Shown: one piece after another, positions 53,477 through 63,107 of the stretch
Layout: each line of letters begins with the position of its first letter
How positions within the stretch are numbered: position 1 is the stretch's first letter
From: Moheibacter stercoris
GTDB taxonomy: Bacteria > Bacteroidota > Bacteroidia > Flavobacteriales > Weeksellaceae
Length of the DNA stretch: 64,000 nucleotides
NCBI RefSeq assembly: GCF_040545805.1
Contig: NZ_JBEPMO010000005.1
Location: 122,279-186,278 of the forward strand
Direction: 5' to 3'
Made by a program: the position numbers and the translations under genes
The notes under the pieces: generated by a model
Databases searched by the model: none
What the model was told of the DNA's origin: nothing
The model's input: the letters and a program-made list of their open reading frames with translations, nothing else

Positions 53477-56400
53477 TGGCTCAAATAATTTGCTTTTTCT
53501 TCTTTGAATTGCTCAATCGGCATATCATACAACCAAGAATGTCTTTCTTCTTTTCGTTCTACAAAATGCACAAACGAAATATCATTCTCTACAATGTGAA
53601 TATTATCGCTTGGTGTAACCACCAATAATTGTAAATGAAGCTGTTTACAAAGTGTAATCAAATAACGAGCTTTGTCTTCGTCCTGTGCTTTAAATGCTTC
53701 ATCAATAGCTATAAATCTAAACGAATTGCTTTGTAATCCTTCTTTTGTCAAACCAAATTGATAGGCGATTGCAGAGGCTAAAATTGTATAAGTCAATTGA
53801 GCTTTTTCTCCGCCAGAAAGTTGTCCCATTGCTTCATAAGTTTTGAATTTCTGATTGGTTTCTTTATAAAATTCTTCGGCTTTATAACTAAACCACGAAC
53901 GAACGTCCATTACTTTTTTACGCCAATCTTCTTTATCCAATTTAGTAATTAAAGGCTCAATGTGATTATAAAAATGGTTTTTTCGTCCGTCAATAGACCT
54001 ATCTATTTCTACAATGTTAGGCATTGATTTGTCAAGTAGATTTTTGAACTCTTTTACTTCATCATTGATTTTATTGGGTGCAACCAATTGAATGTATGTT
54101 TTTGGATTGTTCTTGAAATCAATAGCTTTTAAAGATTCGTTTAAATGCTTGATATTATCTTTGATTGAATCTGACCAATTTTCAAAGAACATTCTGAAAT
54201 CGCCAACTTTGTTGGTAATGGTTTCTTGCAAATAGTCGTTGAATTTCTTTTCAAATTTTGGAAGATTGTCATTTTCTAGTCTTTGTAAAAATGTTTGATA
54301 CTCATTGATAAATTCCAAATTGGTTGAATCGGGCAAAGCATTCACATCAGAACGCCAATCATTGAATTTAGCTGTTATGTTTTCATTTGGTTGTTTGAAA
54401 GCGTTTATTTTAATTCGTACTTCGTTTTCGTTTCTTCTTTTTTCCTCTTCAAGTTTTTTTGTTTCTTTTGAATTTTCATCTTGATATCTTCTTCGACTTG
54501 TTTCAAAATTTGCATATTCAATATTCAACAAATCAGGGTTTTGGTTTTCAAATGTCGATATATCAACATTGTCAAAAGGCTCGACAATAGCTTTGTTGTC
54601 TTTTATAGTCTTTTCAACATTCTCAACTTGTTGCTTCTTTTTGAAAATATCTTGCCCTTTATTGAAAATATCAACCTCAGAAAGTTGTTTTAAGTCTTTC
54701 TGAACTTTTCCTAATTGCTCTTGTAGCTTTTTAACTCGGTCGTTTGTTTTTTCTAATGCTTCTTTCTGTTCCGTCTTTTCCTGTATTTCATTCGCATAGG
54801 ATTGCCAATTTATATCATCATATTTATCAAACTTAGAAAACAAATCTTGACATTTATCTCTCAAAACACCTAAGTTTTTTATCTCGGTATTCTTTCTGGT
54901 AATCGCTTTTTTGTTTTCAGTTTGTTGATTTTGCAGATTATTTAACTCTTTCCTTAAACCAGCGATTTTCTCTTTATTATCCCAACCTAAAACATAGTTT
55001 TCTTTTTTTGAAATTTGTGGACGGTCGTCTTTTTCGTGTTTTCCTCTCTTGAATTTTATCAAGCCGTTTTGTGTAATTGCCATTTCGGAATGACGTTCAA
55101 ATTCTGAAAGAGAATCTACGCAAGTAAAATTGAATTGAGCTTCTAAATAGTTTTCAATCCAATCATAATAAACCGTTTTTGGCTTTATGTCAATTTTATT
55201 GACCAAGGATTTTTCCCCTATGTCTTTACGTTGAAAATTTTTGAGGTAATCTTGTTCTTCGTATTTATCATAACGAATCCTGCCTTTCAAATTATTACTG
55301 TTCACATATTGGTTTACCTGCGAATAATACTTTGGCGGAACAATCAATCGCAATGCGAAATTGTGCAATAATTTTTCAATCGAAGATTCCCAATTCTGTT
55401 CATCATCTTTTACTTTAATCAATTCACCGATGAATGGAATTTCTTCTCTATTTGCTCCAATGTGTGTAATAATTTCATCTCTTATTTCTGCCTCACGACC
55501 AGCAATATTGTTTTTGTTTTCTTGAAGCGTTTTTATCGTTTTTACTAAATCTTCGGTTGATTTTTCCAATTCATCTGCTTTATTTTTTAACCAACGAAGA
55601 TTTTCGCTTTCATCATCAATTTTTAGTTGTGTGTCTTGTTTTAATTGCTTCGCACTTTCTCTGTTTTCGTTAAAAGTATCTTCGCTTGGATTGGTATTTA
55701 ATTCAATGCTTTGAGCGATTTTGTTGTAATCGTCAAGTTTCTTGCTTCTATTGTCTTTTAATGTTGTAAGGTTTTTAATTTCCTTTTCTAAATCCTTGAT
55801 TTTGCTCCCGACTTCGTCTTTTTCAATTGCAATAGAGATTGCTCTTTCATCTTGCTTTAATTTTTCCTCCTTGTCCCGCAATTCTGCTAACTCGTCTTCC
55901 AATCGTTGCAATTCTTCTTTGCATTTTTCCAATTCTTTTTCGCCTAATTCAACGCCTTTCTTGGCAAACCAAAAAACAGCGGTTTCTTTTGAATTTTCTA
56001 ATCGGAATAAATCGGTTTTAATATTGGTTAGTGTTATCGCAATTTCGTTGATAGGCGTAAGTTTTTTGATTTGCTCTTTGGCTTTCTCAATATTGGTTTT
56101 AGCATCCATTAAGGTCAAAAAACTTTCTTTCAGTTGGATGAATTCCGCTTCGGCATCTTGTTCTTCCAACATATTGGTTCTGATGAACTCGTCCAAATCT
56201 TCCAACACTTTGACCCCGACAACCTGATTGAATAAACTCAATGCTTTTGCGGAACGCATTCCGAAAAGATTTGCCATTCTTTCGGCATAAGCTGTTGGAC
56301 CTTCTATAAATTCAACTTTCTTTTTGGTAGCGTTTGCGTTGTACATTTTATCCAATCTTCTTTTCCATAAACCTTTGGAATCAAAATCAGCAAAATCCTT

Positions 56401-56871
56401 TTTTACTTCAAGTGGAACGTGTGCAATTCCAAATTGTCTTCTCAATTCGTTATTTGAAAACCATCGGACTTGAAACAAAGTAATTTGCTTTTGGTCGGTA
56501 TTTTCAAAATGAGCTAAGATTACAGAATAGTCATTTGTTGTACGCAGTTTTTGAGTGGAAGAAGAAATTTTTCCTTCTTCTTGGATATTACCGTAATGTC
56601 CTAAAACGTAAGTTTCTTCTGTACGGTCGCCTTTTTTCTCAACACCCGATGATTGATTATAGAATCTATCTTTTTTCGCAGGAACAATCAAGGTCAGTAA
56701 AGCATCAATGTAAGTGCTTTTCCCAGAAGCATTTGCACCAGTCAATAACGAATTATTGCCTTGCGGGTTTATCCTAAAAACATTTTTATCAAAAGTTCCC
56801 CAGTTAAAAACTTCCATATATTGAAGTCTGAAACCTGCTTTGTCGGAACTTGTACTAAACAGACTCAACAT
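53473..56871 (-). CDS. jetC: Wadjet system protein JetC (SMC/MukB-like ATPase)
   Basis: SMC-like ATPase that extrudes DNA loops to measure plasmid size. 1132 residues: an N-terminal head with Walker A SLLTGANASGKSTYIDALL (45-53 core), very long coiled coils (~230-480 and ~660-900, rich in K, E, N, Q) around a hinge-like middle (~480-660), and a C-terminal head with the signature GQLSGGEKAQLTYTILAS (1018-1022) and Walker B FRFIAIDEAFKAQDEDKARY (~1052-1070). The length fits MukB/MksB-type SMC proteins. It overlaps jetB by 17 nt and jetD by 4 nt. Confidence 0.94.
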   Translation of the reverse strand: MLSLFSTSSDKAGFRLQYMEVFNWGTFDKNVFRINPQGNNSLLTGANASGKSTYIDALLTLIVPAKKDRFYNQSSGVEKKGDRTEETYVLGHYGNIQEEGKISSSTQKLRTTNDYSVILAHFENTDQKQITLFQVRWFSNNELRRQFGIAHVPLEVKKDFADFDSKGLWKRRLDKMYNANATKKKVEFIEGPTAYAERMANLFGMRSAKALSLFNQVVGVKVLEDLDEFIRTNMLEEQDAEAEFIQLKESFLTLMDAKTNIEKAKEQIKKLTPINEIAITLTNIKTDLFRLENSKETAVFWFAKKGVELGEKELEKCKEELQRLEDELAELRDKEEKLKQDERAISIAIEKDEVGSKIKDLEKEIKNLTTLKDNRSKKLDDYNKIAQSIELNTNPSEDTFNENRESAKQLKQDTQLKIDDESENLRWLKNKADELEKSTEDLVKTIKTLQENKNNIAGREAEIRDEIITHIGANREEIPFIGELIKVKDDEQNWESSIEKLLHNFALRLIVPPKYYSQVNQYVNSNNLKGRIRYDKYEEQDYLKNFQRKDIGEKSLVNKIDIKPKTVYYDWIENYLEAQFNFTCVDSLSEFERHSEMAITQNGLIKFKRGKHEKDDRPQISKKENYVLGWDNKEKIAGLRKELNNLQNQQTENKKAITRKNTEIKNLGVLRDKCQDLFSKFDKYDDINWQSYANEIQEKTEQKEALEKTNDRVKKLQEQLGKVQKDLKQLSEVDIFNKGQDIFKKKQQVENVEKTIKDNKAIVEPFDNVDISTFENQNPDLLNIEYANFETSRRRYQDENSKETKKLEEEKRRNENEVRIKINAFKQPNENITAKFNDWRSDVNALPDSTNLEFINEYQTFLQRLENDNLPKFEKKFNDYLQETITNKVGDFRMFFENWSDSIKDNIKHLNESLKAIDFKNNPKTYIQLVAPNKINDEVKEFKNLLDKSMPNIVEIDRSIDGRKNHFYNHIEPLITKLDKEDWRKKVMDVRSWFSYKAEEFYKETNQKFKTYEAMGQLSGGEKAQLTYTILASAIAYQFGLTKEGLQSNSFRFIAIDEAFKAQDEDKARYLITLCKQLHLQLLVVTPSDNIHIVENDISFVHFVERKEERHSWLYDMPIEQFKEEKANYLSQ

Positions 56872-57433
56872 ATTCTTTCAGTTTATTTTGAAAATCCTGT
56901 AATATATCCAGTGTTATTTTTTCCTTAATAATGCGGTGGATTTGGTATTTCGTTTCGTTGTCTTTTTTGCTAATTTCTTTCAAATAACCCAACTTTTCAG
57001 CATTTCCTATGTACTCGCTTAATTTCTTTTGAAACTTCAATTTATTATATCCCTCTTGCAAAAAGAGTTCTAACTCATCTTTGATTTCTGAATCCGTAAT
57101 GAATTTTTCAGTTGCCAATTGTGTTGGGTTGCTATCAAATTCTTCTAAACTTTGTCGTAACACCACAAGAACGATTGAAGTTTCAAAACCGATTTGTCGC
57201 CTTGTTACCAATCCAAGCGTATTACCTTCGTTGTCTTCCAATTGTTTTACAAAAGCAAATCCTTCATCTTTTTTCACAATGAGTTCCAAGCCAATTTGAC
57301 CAATGTATTCCTGTATCTCGTGTTGATAATTGATTACATCTTCCCACACATTTGAGGTTCGCTCAACAGTCGATTTCAGCAATCGTACAATTGCTTTGCT
57401 GTATGGTGTAATATTTTGTTCTAAATGGCTCAT
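56855..57433 (-). CDS. jetB: Wadjet system protein JetB (DUF4194, MukE-like)
   Basis: KITE-type winged-helix subunit that joins the kleisin JetA. 192 residues without signal peptide. The start MSHLEQNITPYSKAIVRLLK fits DUF4194/MksE, with VNYQHEIQEYIGQIGLEL-type text, RRQIGFETSIVLVVLRQSLEEF (~79-100) and a C-terminal winged helix. Overlaps: 4 nt with jetA and 17 nt with jetC. The operon position (second) is the usual one. Confidence 0.9.
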   Translation of the reverse strand: MSHLEQNITPYSKAIVRLLKSTVERTSNVWEDVINYQHEIQEYIGQIGLELIVKKDEGFAFVKQLEDNEGNTLGLVTRRQIGFETSIVLVVLRQSLEEFDSNPTQLATEKFITDSEIKDELELFLQEGYNKLKFQKKLSEYIGNAEKLGYLKEISKKDNETKYQIHRIIKEKITLDILQDFQNKLKEYVESV

Positions 57434-58887
57434 TTGGTCAAAATTATTTCAGGGACTTTGATTTGTTTTCCGTTCTCCATATCAAACACGATATTTTGCG
57501 TTTTATCAAGACTGATAGTGTGTTTAAACTCCTTTACAATGCCGATATAACCAAACAATTCGGGCAATCCTTTTTCAAGTCCACCGTAATTTTCAATTAC
57601 ATCAAGAATTGTAGTTTGTGATTTTTCTTGCAAAATTTCTTTGATTCTTTTTCGCAACAAATTCTTATCAATGTTTGATTGTGAAAACAATTTCCCAAGA
57701 TGTTCTGATGAAGTAATATCATCATCTGCAATGATTGGTTTATTCGTGTAAGTAACTGTTTCGCTTTGTTCGGTCGTCAGTTTTCGTTCAAAAGGAATAT
57801 TGATTTCAATATTGGTTTCCAATTCAAATGAAATTTCGGGTTTCTTCTTTATTTTACTGATTTCTACAAGCTGTTTCTTGATTTCTTGGATAATCTTTTT
57901 CGTTGCTTCCGAATTTGAACTTTCATTTTCACGAATAATTCGGCTTAATTTTTCAGCCATTTTATCATTAGCTTTATACACTTTTCTGCCCGAATTATAC
58001 AAATGATTTTTCATTCCTTTCAGAAATGAATCGTTTACAGGAATGGATTTTTCTTCTAAAGTCTGATACAATTCTTTGGTCAGACTTTCCCATTTATTTT
58101 GCAAATCAGGATTGAGAATAAACGACCAAAAAGCATAAAAACTTTTTCCTTGCTGACTGTCTTTCAGTTCATCAAGAGCATCGAACGTAAACGCCAAAAT
58201 ATCGCTCTTTGTCAAACTTCCGTCTGAATGTTTTTGATAAATGCCTTTTGTGATTTCTTTGAAATTGTCCTCAACCTCTTTAAAATCGGACAACAGTTCT
58301 TTTGCTGATTGATTAAGCTGGTTAAAACGCGGAACGATTTCAAACTCCTCAAACACTTTTACATCTTCTCCAACCTTTATTCGTTGAATTTGTTGTTCGA
58401 TTTCCAATTTCTTTTCTTCCAATAATTGGATACGCTTTTCGGTATCCTCATTGGTAAATTCAACCAACTCTTTTAACTGATTGAAAATGTTATTGAATTT
58501 CGATTCCGTACCAACAAATTCCTCTTTTTTCAAGCTCGCCAACCAATCAATAACTTTGCTTGAATGTACAGAAAGTTCATAGAATACTTCACCTTGTTCG
58601 TCAGGATAATTGGTTAAGAAACCTCTGTTTGTCCAATGTAGAATATACTTTTTAGCCTTATCCTCGTAAGTGTCAAACGGATTTATTTCACTGTCTTCGT
58701 CATTTTCAACTTGCTTGTATTCCAAGAAATCCGATAATTGAACGTGTATATTTTCTGATGATATAACAGATTGCTGATTGAATGTATTTACTAAAAACTC
58801 AATAATCATTTCTCGATTTCTCAAACGCAACAATTCAACACTTGGCGAAGTGTTAAGCGTGTTTAGTATTTGAGAAATGTCTGCCAT
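57430..58887 (-). CDS. jetA: Wadjet system protein JetA (DUF3375, kleisin-like)
   Basis: Kleisin subunit of the Wadjet complex, related to MukF/MksF. 485 residues, first gene of the operon. The N-terminus (NTLNTSPSVELLRLRNREMI, then IIEFLVNTFNQ) is typical of DUF3375. A winged-helix region ends near ~120 and a coiled coil spans ~150-180 (IQLLEEKKLEIEQQIQRI). A helical middle (LSDFKEVEDNFKEITKGIY) and a C-terminal JetC-binding part with LGKLFSQSNIDKNLLRKRIK follow. DUF3375 plus DUF4194 places the system in Wadjet type I. The 250-bp region upstream is AT-rich and shows no clear promoter. Confidence 0.92.
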   Translation of the reverse strand: MADISQILNTLNTSPSVELLRLRNREMIIEFLVNTFNQQSVISSENIHVQLSDFLEYKQVENDEDSEINPFDTYEDKAKKYILHWTNRGFLTNYPDEQGEVFYELSVHSSKVIDWLASLKKEEFVGTESKFNNIFNQLKELVEFTNEDTEKRIQLLEEKKLEIEQQIQRIKVGEDVKVFEEFEIVPRFNQLNQSAKELLSDFKEVEDNFKEITKGIYQKHSDGSLTKSDILAFTFDALDELKDSQQGKSFYAFWSFILNPDLQNKWESLTKELYQTLEEKSIPVNDSFLKGMKNHLYNSGRKVYKANDKMAEKLSRIIRENESSNSEATKKIIQEIKKQLVEISKIKKKPEISFELETNIEINIPFERKLTTEQSETVTYTNKPIIADDDITSSEHLGKLFSQSNIDKNLLRKRIKEILQEKSQTTILDVIENYGGLEKGLPELFGYIGIVKEFKHTISLDKTQNIVFDMENGKQIKVPEIILTK

Positions 58888-59137
58888 AATTATTAATAAA
58901 AAAAAGTGACATTTATTGTTACAATATATTTGATATTGTTTTTACAAAACAGTTTAATAGATATTTTTCACTTCTCATATGGGGATAGCGATAGATTTCC
59001 ATGTTTATAAGGAAAGTTAATGAAAATCAATGAAACTACAGTTATCTTTTGAAAATTCCATAAAATAGGGATGGGATTAAACTTCTACAAGATTGAAATA
59101 GGAGTAATCCTGGGTATTTTTGTAAGTATATATTTTA

Positions 59138-59689
59138 TTATTTGTCCTTAAATTTTAATGTATGCAAGGATTTTACGAATTGTTGCTGAATGAATTTATT
59201 CTTAATAATTCCGTAAAAATTAAAACTTATAGATGAATCATTTTTATCTGCATATTCAATATAAATTCCTGTTGTACCATTATAATTAGTATTAGGACTT
59301 ATAATTTTAGCCTTTTTATTGTCAATTAGTTTAAATTCAACATTGTATTTAGAAAATGAATCTAATTTTATAGAATCGTATAGTTGTATTATGTGTTTTT
59401 CTATTAATTCTGGAGTTTTTTCTTTAGCCAGAAATGACAAAAAAATACTATCTCTTATTTCCGCATAAACGTCTAATTCATTTGAAAATCTTCCAAAATC
59501 AAACATCAAAGTATCATGATTTGATGTGACTAAACCTCCGATTTTACTATCGATTCCTTTTAATTTTAATTTCTTCCAATTATTTGGAACTTCTATTTGA
59601 AATTCTCCATAATCGATAATTTTCGTTTCTTTTTTTTGAGAACAAGATAATATCAAAATTAAAATGAAGGATTGAAGAATCTTATTCAT
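59138..59689 (-). CDS. Putative lipoprotein, unknown function
   Basis: 183 residues with lipoprotein signal MNKILQSFILILILSC. The remainder starts FQIEVPNNWKKLKLKGIDS, the way PsbP/MOG1-like small envelope domains often start, and ends with YGIIKNKFIQQQFVKSLHTL. No enzyme motif. It is AT-rich, transcribed away from the neighbouring Wadjet promoter region, and lies between that operon and the degenerate palindromic element near 59.7 kb. No function is suggested. Confidence 0.65.
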   Translation of the reverse strand: MNKILQSFILILILSCSQKKETKIIDYGEFQIEVPNNWKKLKLKGIDSKIGGLVTSNHDTLMFDFGRFSNELDVYAEIRDSIFLSFLAKEKTPELIEKHIIQLYDSIKLDSFSKYNVEFKLIDNKKAKIISPNTNYNGTTGIYIEYADKNDSSISFNFYGIIKNKFIQQQFVKSLHTLKFKDK

Positions 59690-59715
59690 ACTTTTTAAAC
59701 TAAGGATTTGGGACT

Positions 59716-59770
59716 AGCTGAAACGGTTGACAAAAGCCAATTCATTGAATAAATTTAAGAAAAAGTTTAT
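59716..59770. repeat. Degenerate copy of the ~200-bp palindromic element
   Basis: Bases 59731-59764 (34 bp) are identical to 63770-63803 in element A, and the preceding ACGGT also matches with small changes. The rest of the element is not recognisable, so this is a remnant that would mark the left edge of the transporter unit. Confidence 0.8.
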
Positions 59771-59853
59771 GAATTCAATTTTAAGGTGCGCAGAATTGCT
59801 ATAAGACCAATGGAATTCTGTTTTAAAAAGCATTCTTTAATTTTCTTTAAGAA

Positions 59854-61081
59854 TTATTCAGGCTTTTGGAAAAGTTTTGTCGAAGGAAGTTTTTTGGACC
59901 AAACGATTATCCCCAATAATAAAATTCCAATCGTTGCCATTCCTATAAATCCTAAGTAAAGCTCAAGCGATGGCGTTTCGTATATTTTATCATCTAGTAA
60001 CCCAAAACAAAATCTAAACAAACTTGTTGGCAAGAAGATTAAACTCATCATAATCGCCAAATATTTTGGATTTGAATATTGGGTTAAAATTGAATGAATA
60101 ATTGGAGCAATGTGAATTTCGGCAATTCCAAAAAATAGGAGGGAACTAATAAACAGAACAATTTGCTGTTGGGCTGGAACCTCTGGAATTAGAAGAAGTA
60201 ATCCAAAAGAAAATGCTCCAAAAATGAATCCAAGCATAATTTTGAAGAACTGATTGGAATAAAATTTATTCCATACCAAAAAGGCCATTATACAAATTGG
60301 AAAAATGAAAATACTGTTAGCTGTTTGCCAAAAATAATCTGGAAAAATGGAACTCGTTAGTTCTTTGAATTGTATTTGTAAGTCAGAAATTCGCGGATAA
60401 GAAAAATTTAACAGGGCCCAAAATAATCCAACTAATAAAAAAGCAAATCCGATATTGATAATTCTTCTATTGAATCTAATTGGATGAATTTCTGTTGGTT
60501 CAATTAATTTTTCTTTCGAAAGTAAAATAGGAATTAAGGAAAGCAACATCAATAGACCCGCAAGGATAAATCCAATTTGAAAGCCGAATCTATCTCCAAC
60601 ATATCCAATGAGTAGAATGCCAAAAAATGACCCAATGTTAGTGGTTAGATGAAAAATAGTGAATCCTGAATCTAATAATTTTTCCTTCTTCAAATAAAGC
60701 TTTCCAAAGTTTGACAATAGGTTGGGAGTATATAATCCACTTCCCAATACAAGGATGGATAGACCTAAATAAAGCCCAACTTTTGAGGGGAAACACAAGC
60801 ATAAAATTCCTATCGCTTGTAAGCCACCACCCAAAATTATGGACTTTTTATTTCCAATTAGTAAGTCTCCTAAAACTGCGCCTAAGATTTGAGAAAACAC
60901 TAATAATGCTGTAAACCAGCCATAAATGCTCATTGCTTCGCTTCTTTCCATTTTTAGTGTCTCCCACCATATAAAGAACTACTAGTGTTCTGAAGCCATA
61001 ATAAGACGCTCTTTCTAACATTCTAGTTATAGCAAAATAGAAAGTTTCTTTGGTGTGATACTGATTTTGAATAATTTTCAT
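59854..61081 (-). pseudogene. POT/MFS-type transporter gene with a +1 frameshift
   Basis: The minus strand starts MKIIQNQYHTKETFYFAITR at 61081 and continues MLERASYYGFRTLVVLYMVGDTK, the first helix of a proton-dependent oligopeptide transporter (POT) protein. At the T run 60951-60955 there is one base too many. The correct continuation is in another frame (MERSEAMSIYGWFTALLVFS), which runs through about 11 more helices to 59854. Without the extra base the protein would have ~408 residues, shorter than the usual ~450-500. The second frame could be translated alone from its own Met but would lack helix 1. It is the unit to the left of element C. Sequencing error in the homopolymer is possible. 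Confidence 0.72.
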
Positions 61082-61105
61082 TAAGTTTCTTGGTTCGTAA
61101 AAATT

Positions 61106-61334
61106 ACCTACAACGTTTTGGGGCTTGGCGCAGTGGCGGAAACGTCAGTTCGACAAAGTCAAATTGAAGCGTCCCGACACTTCGGGATCAATTTAGCGAC
61201 ACGGTAAGCAAAAGCCAATTTCTATTTGCTAATTTATACAAAAAAGCCAATGAAATTGACTTTTTGTGATATAGAAAGCTGAAACTTTCAATAATCACTT
61301 AACCCGCCATTGCGCTAAACTCATGTTGTGGGCA
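61106..61334. repeat. Palindromic element C (attC-like)
   Basis: A 229-bp imperfect inverted repeat. Outer boxes: ACCTACAAC (61106-61114) and GTTGTGGGCA (61325-61334), which pair only partly. Inner arms: GGCTTGGCGCAGTGGCGG (61122-61139) against CCGCCATTGCGCTAA (61304-61318). A nested hairpin near 61165-61195 (TCCCGA/TCGGGA inside AAATTGA/TCAATTT) looks like a small inserted repeat. The middle and right parts match element A closely. The stop codon of the GT39-like gene is 4 nt beyond the right box. Confidence 0.85.
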
Positions 61335-61338
61335 GTTT

Positions 61339-62856
61339 TTATTCAAATATTCTGTCCGCAAATATTCTTTTCAGTGTATCAAAATCTTGTTTAGGTTTAT
61401 GACAAATGAAGATAGTTTGCCGAACTTGCTCTTCTTCGTCTGCATAAGGATTGTAAATGCTTTTGATAGGCTTAACTTCTTCAAAATAAGGTTCAAAAAA
61501 ATCAGAACCATTCTCATCGCTATATCGAATGGCGATTATTGTTTCAGGTATGTTCCCGTTTGGTAGCCAAAGGTAAAAACTTCCGTGCAAAGAAAAGGTT
61601 TCGGGTAAGCCGTAATTCTTTCCCAATAAAGTAATAGCTCCGGCTTGTCCATAGTGTTTACCCCAAATCAGGCAGTTTTTCTGTTCATTTTTAGGTAAAC
61701 TGTTATAAACTGTTTTCAGTTCGGAAAGAGTTTCTTCCCATTTGGTTTTTGAATAGCGTTCTTCTTTTATGGCATATTGTCCACCTTTAACCTCTTTTTT
61801 CTCATATTGATATTCATTGTTTAGGTAGCTTTCTAATGAAGTTATTGGTAGAGAAAAAGGAAGAAGAAAGAGTCCCGAAACAATCAATAGTAAACTAACA
61901 GGATAAATAATCCACTTTCTCTTTTTTAGGATTATATTTTCCCAAAAGACACCTCCAAAAGGTAGGACAGTTAGTACAATTGGATAGAAATAATAACCTT
62001 TCCCTTTGCTGAATGCCAAAAATAAAACGGATAATACTATCGAAAGCGACAATATTCTATATGGCTTAAAATTTTTATGAAACAAAGCGATGACGGCAGG
62101 AATAGAAATTAATAATGTCAATGGATTTAACGACATTATCAAGCCTGACAAGACTTTAACTGTAGAGATTTTATCTAATTGTGTTTCATATAGTCTGGAA
62201 AACATTTTTAGTACAGGAAAGTCATTTGAATATTGCCATAAAATATTGGGGCTGACAATCATAATAAAGGCAATTATATTCCACCAAAATTTGTGTTTTA
62301 TCAAGGCTTCTCTGGTTTGCCTGAAAAATAATAATGCAGACAATCCGAAAATGAAAAATACAGCATCATATTTTGTTAAGAAACCTAATGCAACGGTAAT
62401 TGTAAGACACCACAAATACTTTTTGTCTAAGAATTTTGCATATTTTGTAAGGTAATAAAAACCCATTATCCAAAACAATTGACTGAAAACGACAGGTTGA
62501 AAAAGTTGCTGTGAACGTCCCATTACAGGAAGTAAGCATAACAAAACTAAAAATACGGCTTTCGATTTTCCTCCTAATGCCACTACTGTTTTTGAAACAA
62601 AAATAAAAATCAGAATAGTGGCGATATGTGGAAAAATATGATGAATAAAAACGGATTGCGATTGGAATAAGTTCTGAATAAACGCAATCCAACCAATCAA
62701 TGGCGGAAATTCCATATAACCAAAAGCAAGATGATTTCCTGTTTCAATATGCAGTAACTCATCTCCCTGAAATCCTGAATTATAGTCAGCAACTAAATGA
62801 AGGACAAGTTTTATTATGCAGAAAAGGAATACAATCAGTTTGGTTTGTCTATCCAT
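61339..62856 (-). CDS. GT39-family (ArnT/PMT-like) glycosyltransferase
   Basis: A 505-residue membrane glycosyltransferase that uses a lipid-linked sugar. The first loop has FQGDELLHIETGNHLAFGYM (~31-50) with the conserved acidic GDE and FPPLIGWIAFI, the usual PMT_2/ArnT pattern. About 10-12 helices follow (LVLLCLLPVMGRSQQLFQPVVF, FFIFGLSALLFF, LLISIPAVIALFHKNFKPY, YPIVLTVLPFGGVFW). The C-terminal ~130 residues are periplasmic (TKWEETLSELKTVYNSLPKN, GKHYGQAGAITLLGKNYGLP). Acceptor and sugar are unknown. The gene is a whole unit between elements C and B; its stop is 4 nt from the left box. Confidence 0.9.
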   Translation of the reverse strand: MDRQTKLIVFLFCIIKLVLHLVADYNSGFQGDELLHIETGNHLAFGYMEFPPLIGWIAFIQNLFQSQSVFIHHIFPHIATILIFIFVSKTVVALGGKSKAVFLVLLCLLPVMGRSQQLFQPVVFSQLFWIMGFYYLTKYAKFLDKKYLWCLTITVALGFLTKYDAVFFIFGLSALLFFRQTREALIKHKFWWNIIAFIMIVSPNILWQYSNDFPVLKMFSRLYETQLDKISTVKVLSGLIMSLNPLTLLISIPAVIALFHKNFKPYRILSLSIVLSVLFLAFSKGKGYYFYPIVLTVLPFGGVFWENIILKKRKWIIYPVSLLLIVSGLFLLPFSLPITSLESYLNNEYQYEKKEVKGGQYAIKEERYSKTKWEETLSELKTVYNSLPKNEQKNCLIWGKHYGQAGAITLLGKNYGLPETFSLHGSFYLWLPNGNIPETIIAIRYSDENGSDFFEPYFEEVKPIKSIYNPYADEEEQVRQTIFICHKPKQDFDTLKRIFADRIFE

Positions 62857-62903
62857 TCAAATAGTTATTGTTTTTTTTATTAGCAGATTTGGTGTCATAA
62901 AAT

Positions 62904-63101
62904 TGCCCACAACGGGCCGCGGCTTGGCGAAGTGCGGGCTTGAATTGAGCGAAAGTTCAATTCAGAACCGAACGAAGCAAAAGCTGTGGCTTTTGGTAAA
63001 TTTAATAAAAAAACAAAAGCAAAACAGCTTTTGCGGATAAATAAGCGAGATGTTCAATTTAGCACTTAACCCCGCATTTTGCCAAGCCGATGTTATCGGC
63101 A
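62904..63101. repeat. Palindromic element B (attC-like)
   Basis: 198 bp. Outer boxes TGCCCACAAC (62904-62913) and GTTATCGGCA (63092-63101) do not pair well with each other but each matches the far end of the neighbouring gene unit. Inner arms GGCTTGGCGAAGTGCGGG (62921-62938) and its near complement CCCGCATTTTGCCAAGCC (63071-63088) pair at 16 of 18. The middle differs from elements A and C, with its own nested hairpins (TTGAATTGAGC / GTTCAATT and AAAGCTGT / ACAGCTTTT). Confidence 0.85.
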
Positions 63102-63107
63102 GTTTCT

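Noticed and set aside
60848..61081. Separate 77-residue protein
   Set aside because: Its first ~45 residues are the N-terminus of the POT/MFS transporter; the rest is out-of-frame translation after the extra base.
61106..61334. MITE-type insertion element
   Set aside because: Its two ends do not match each other, and no target-site duplication is seen; the ends match the gene units instead. Not fully excluded.
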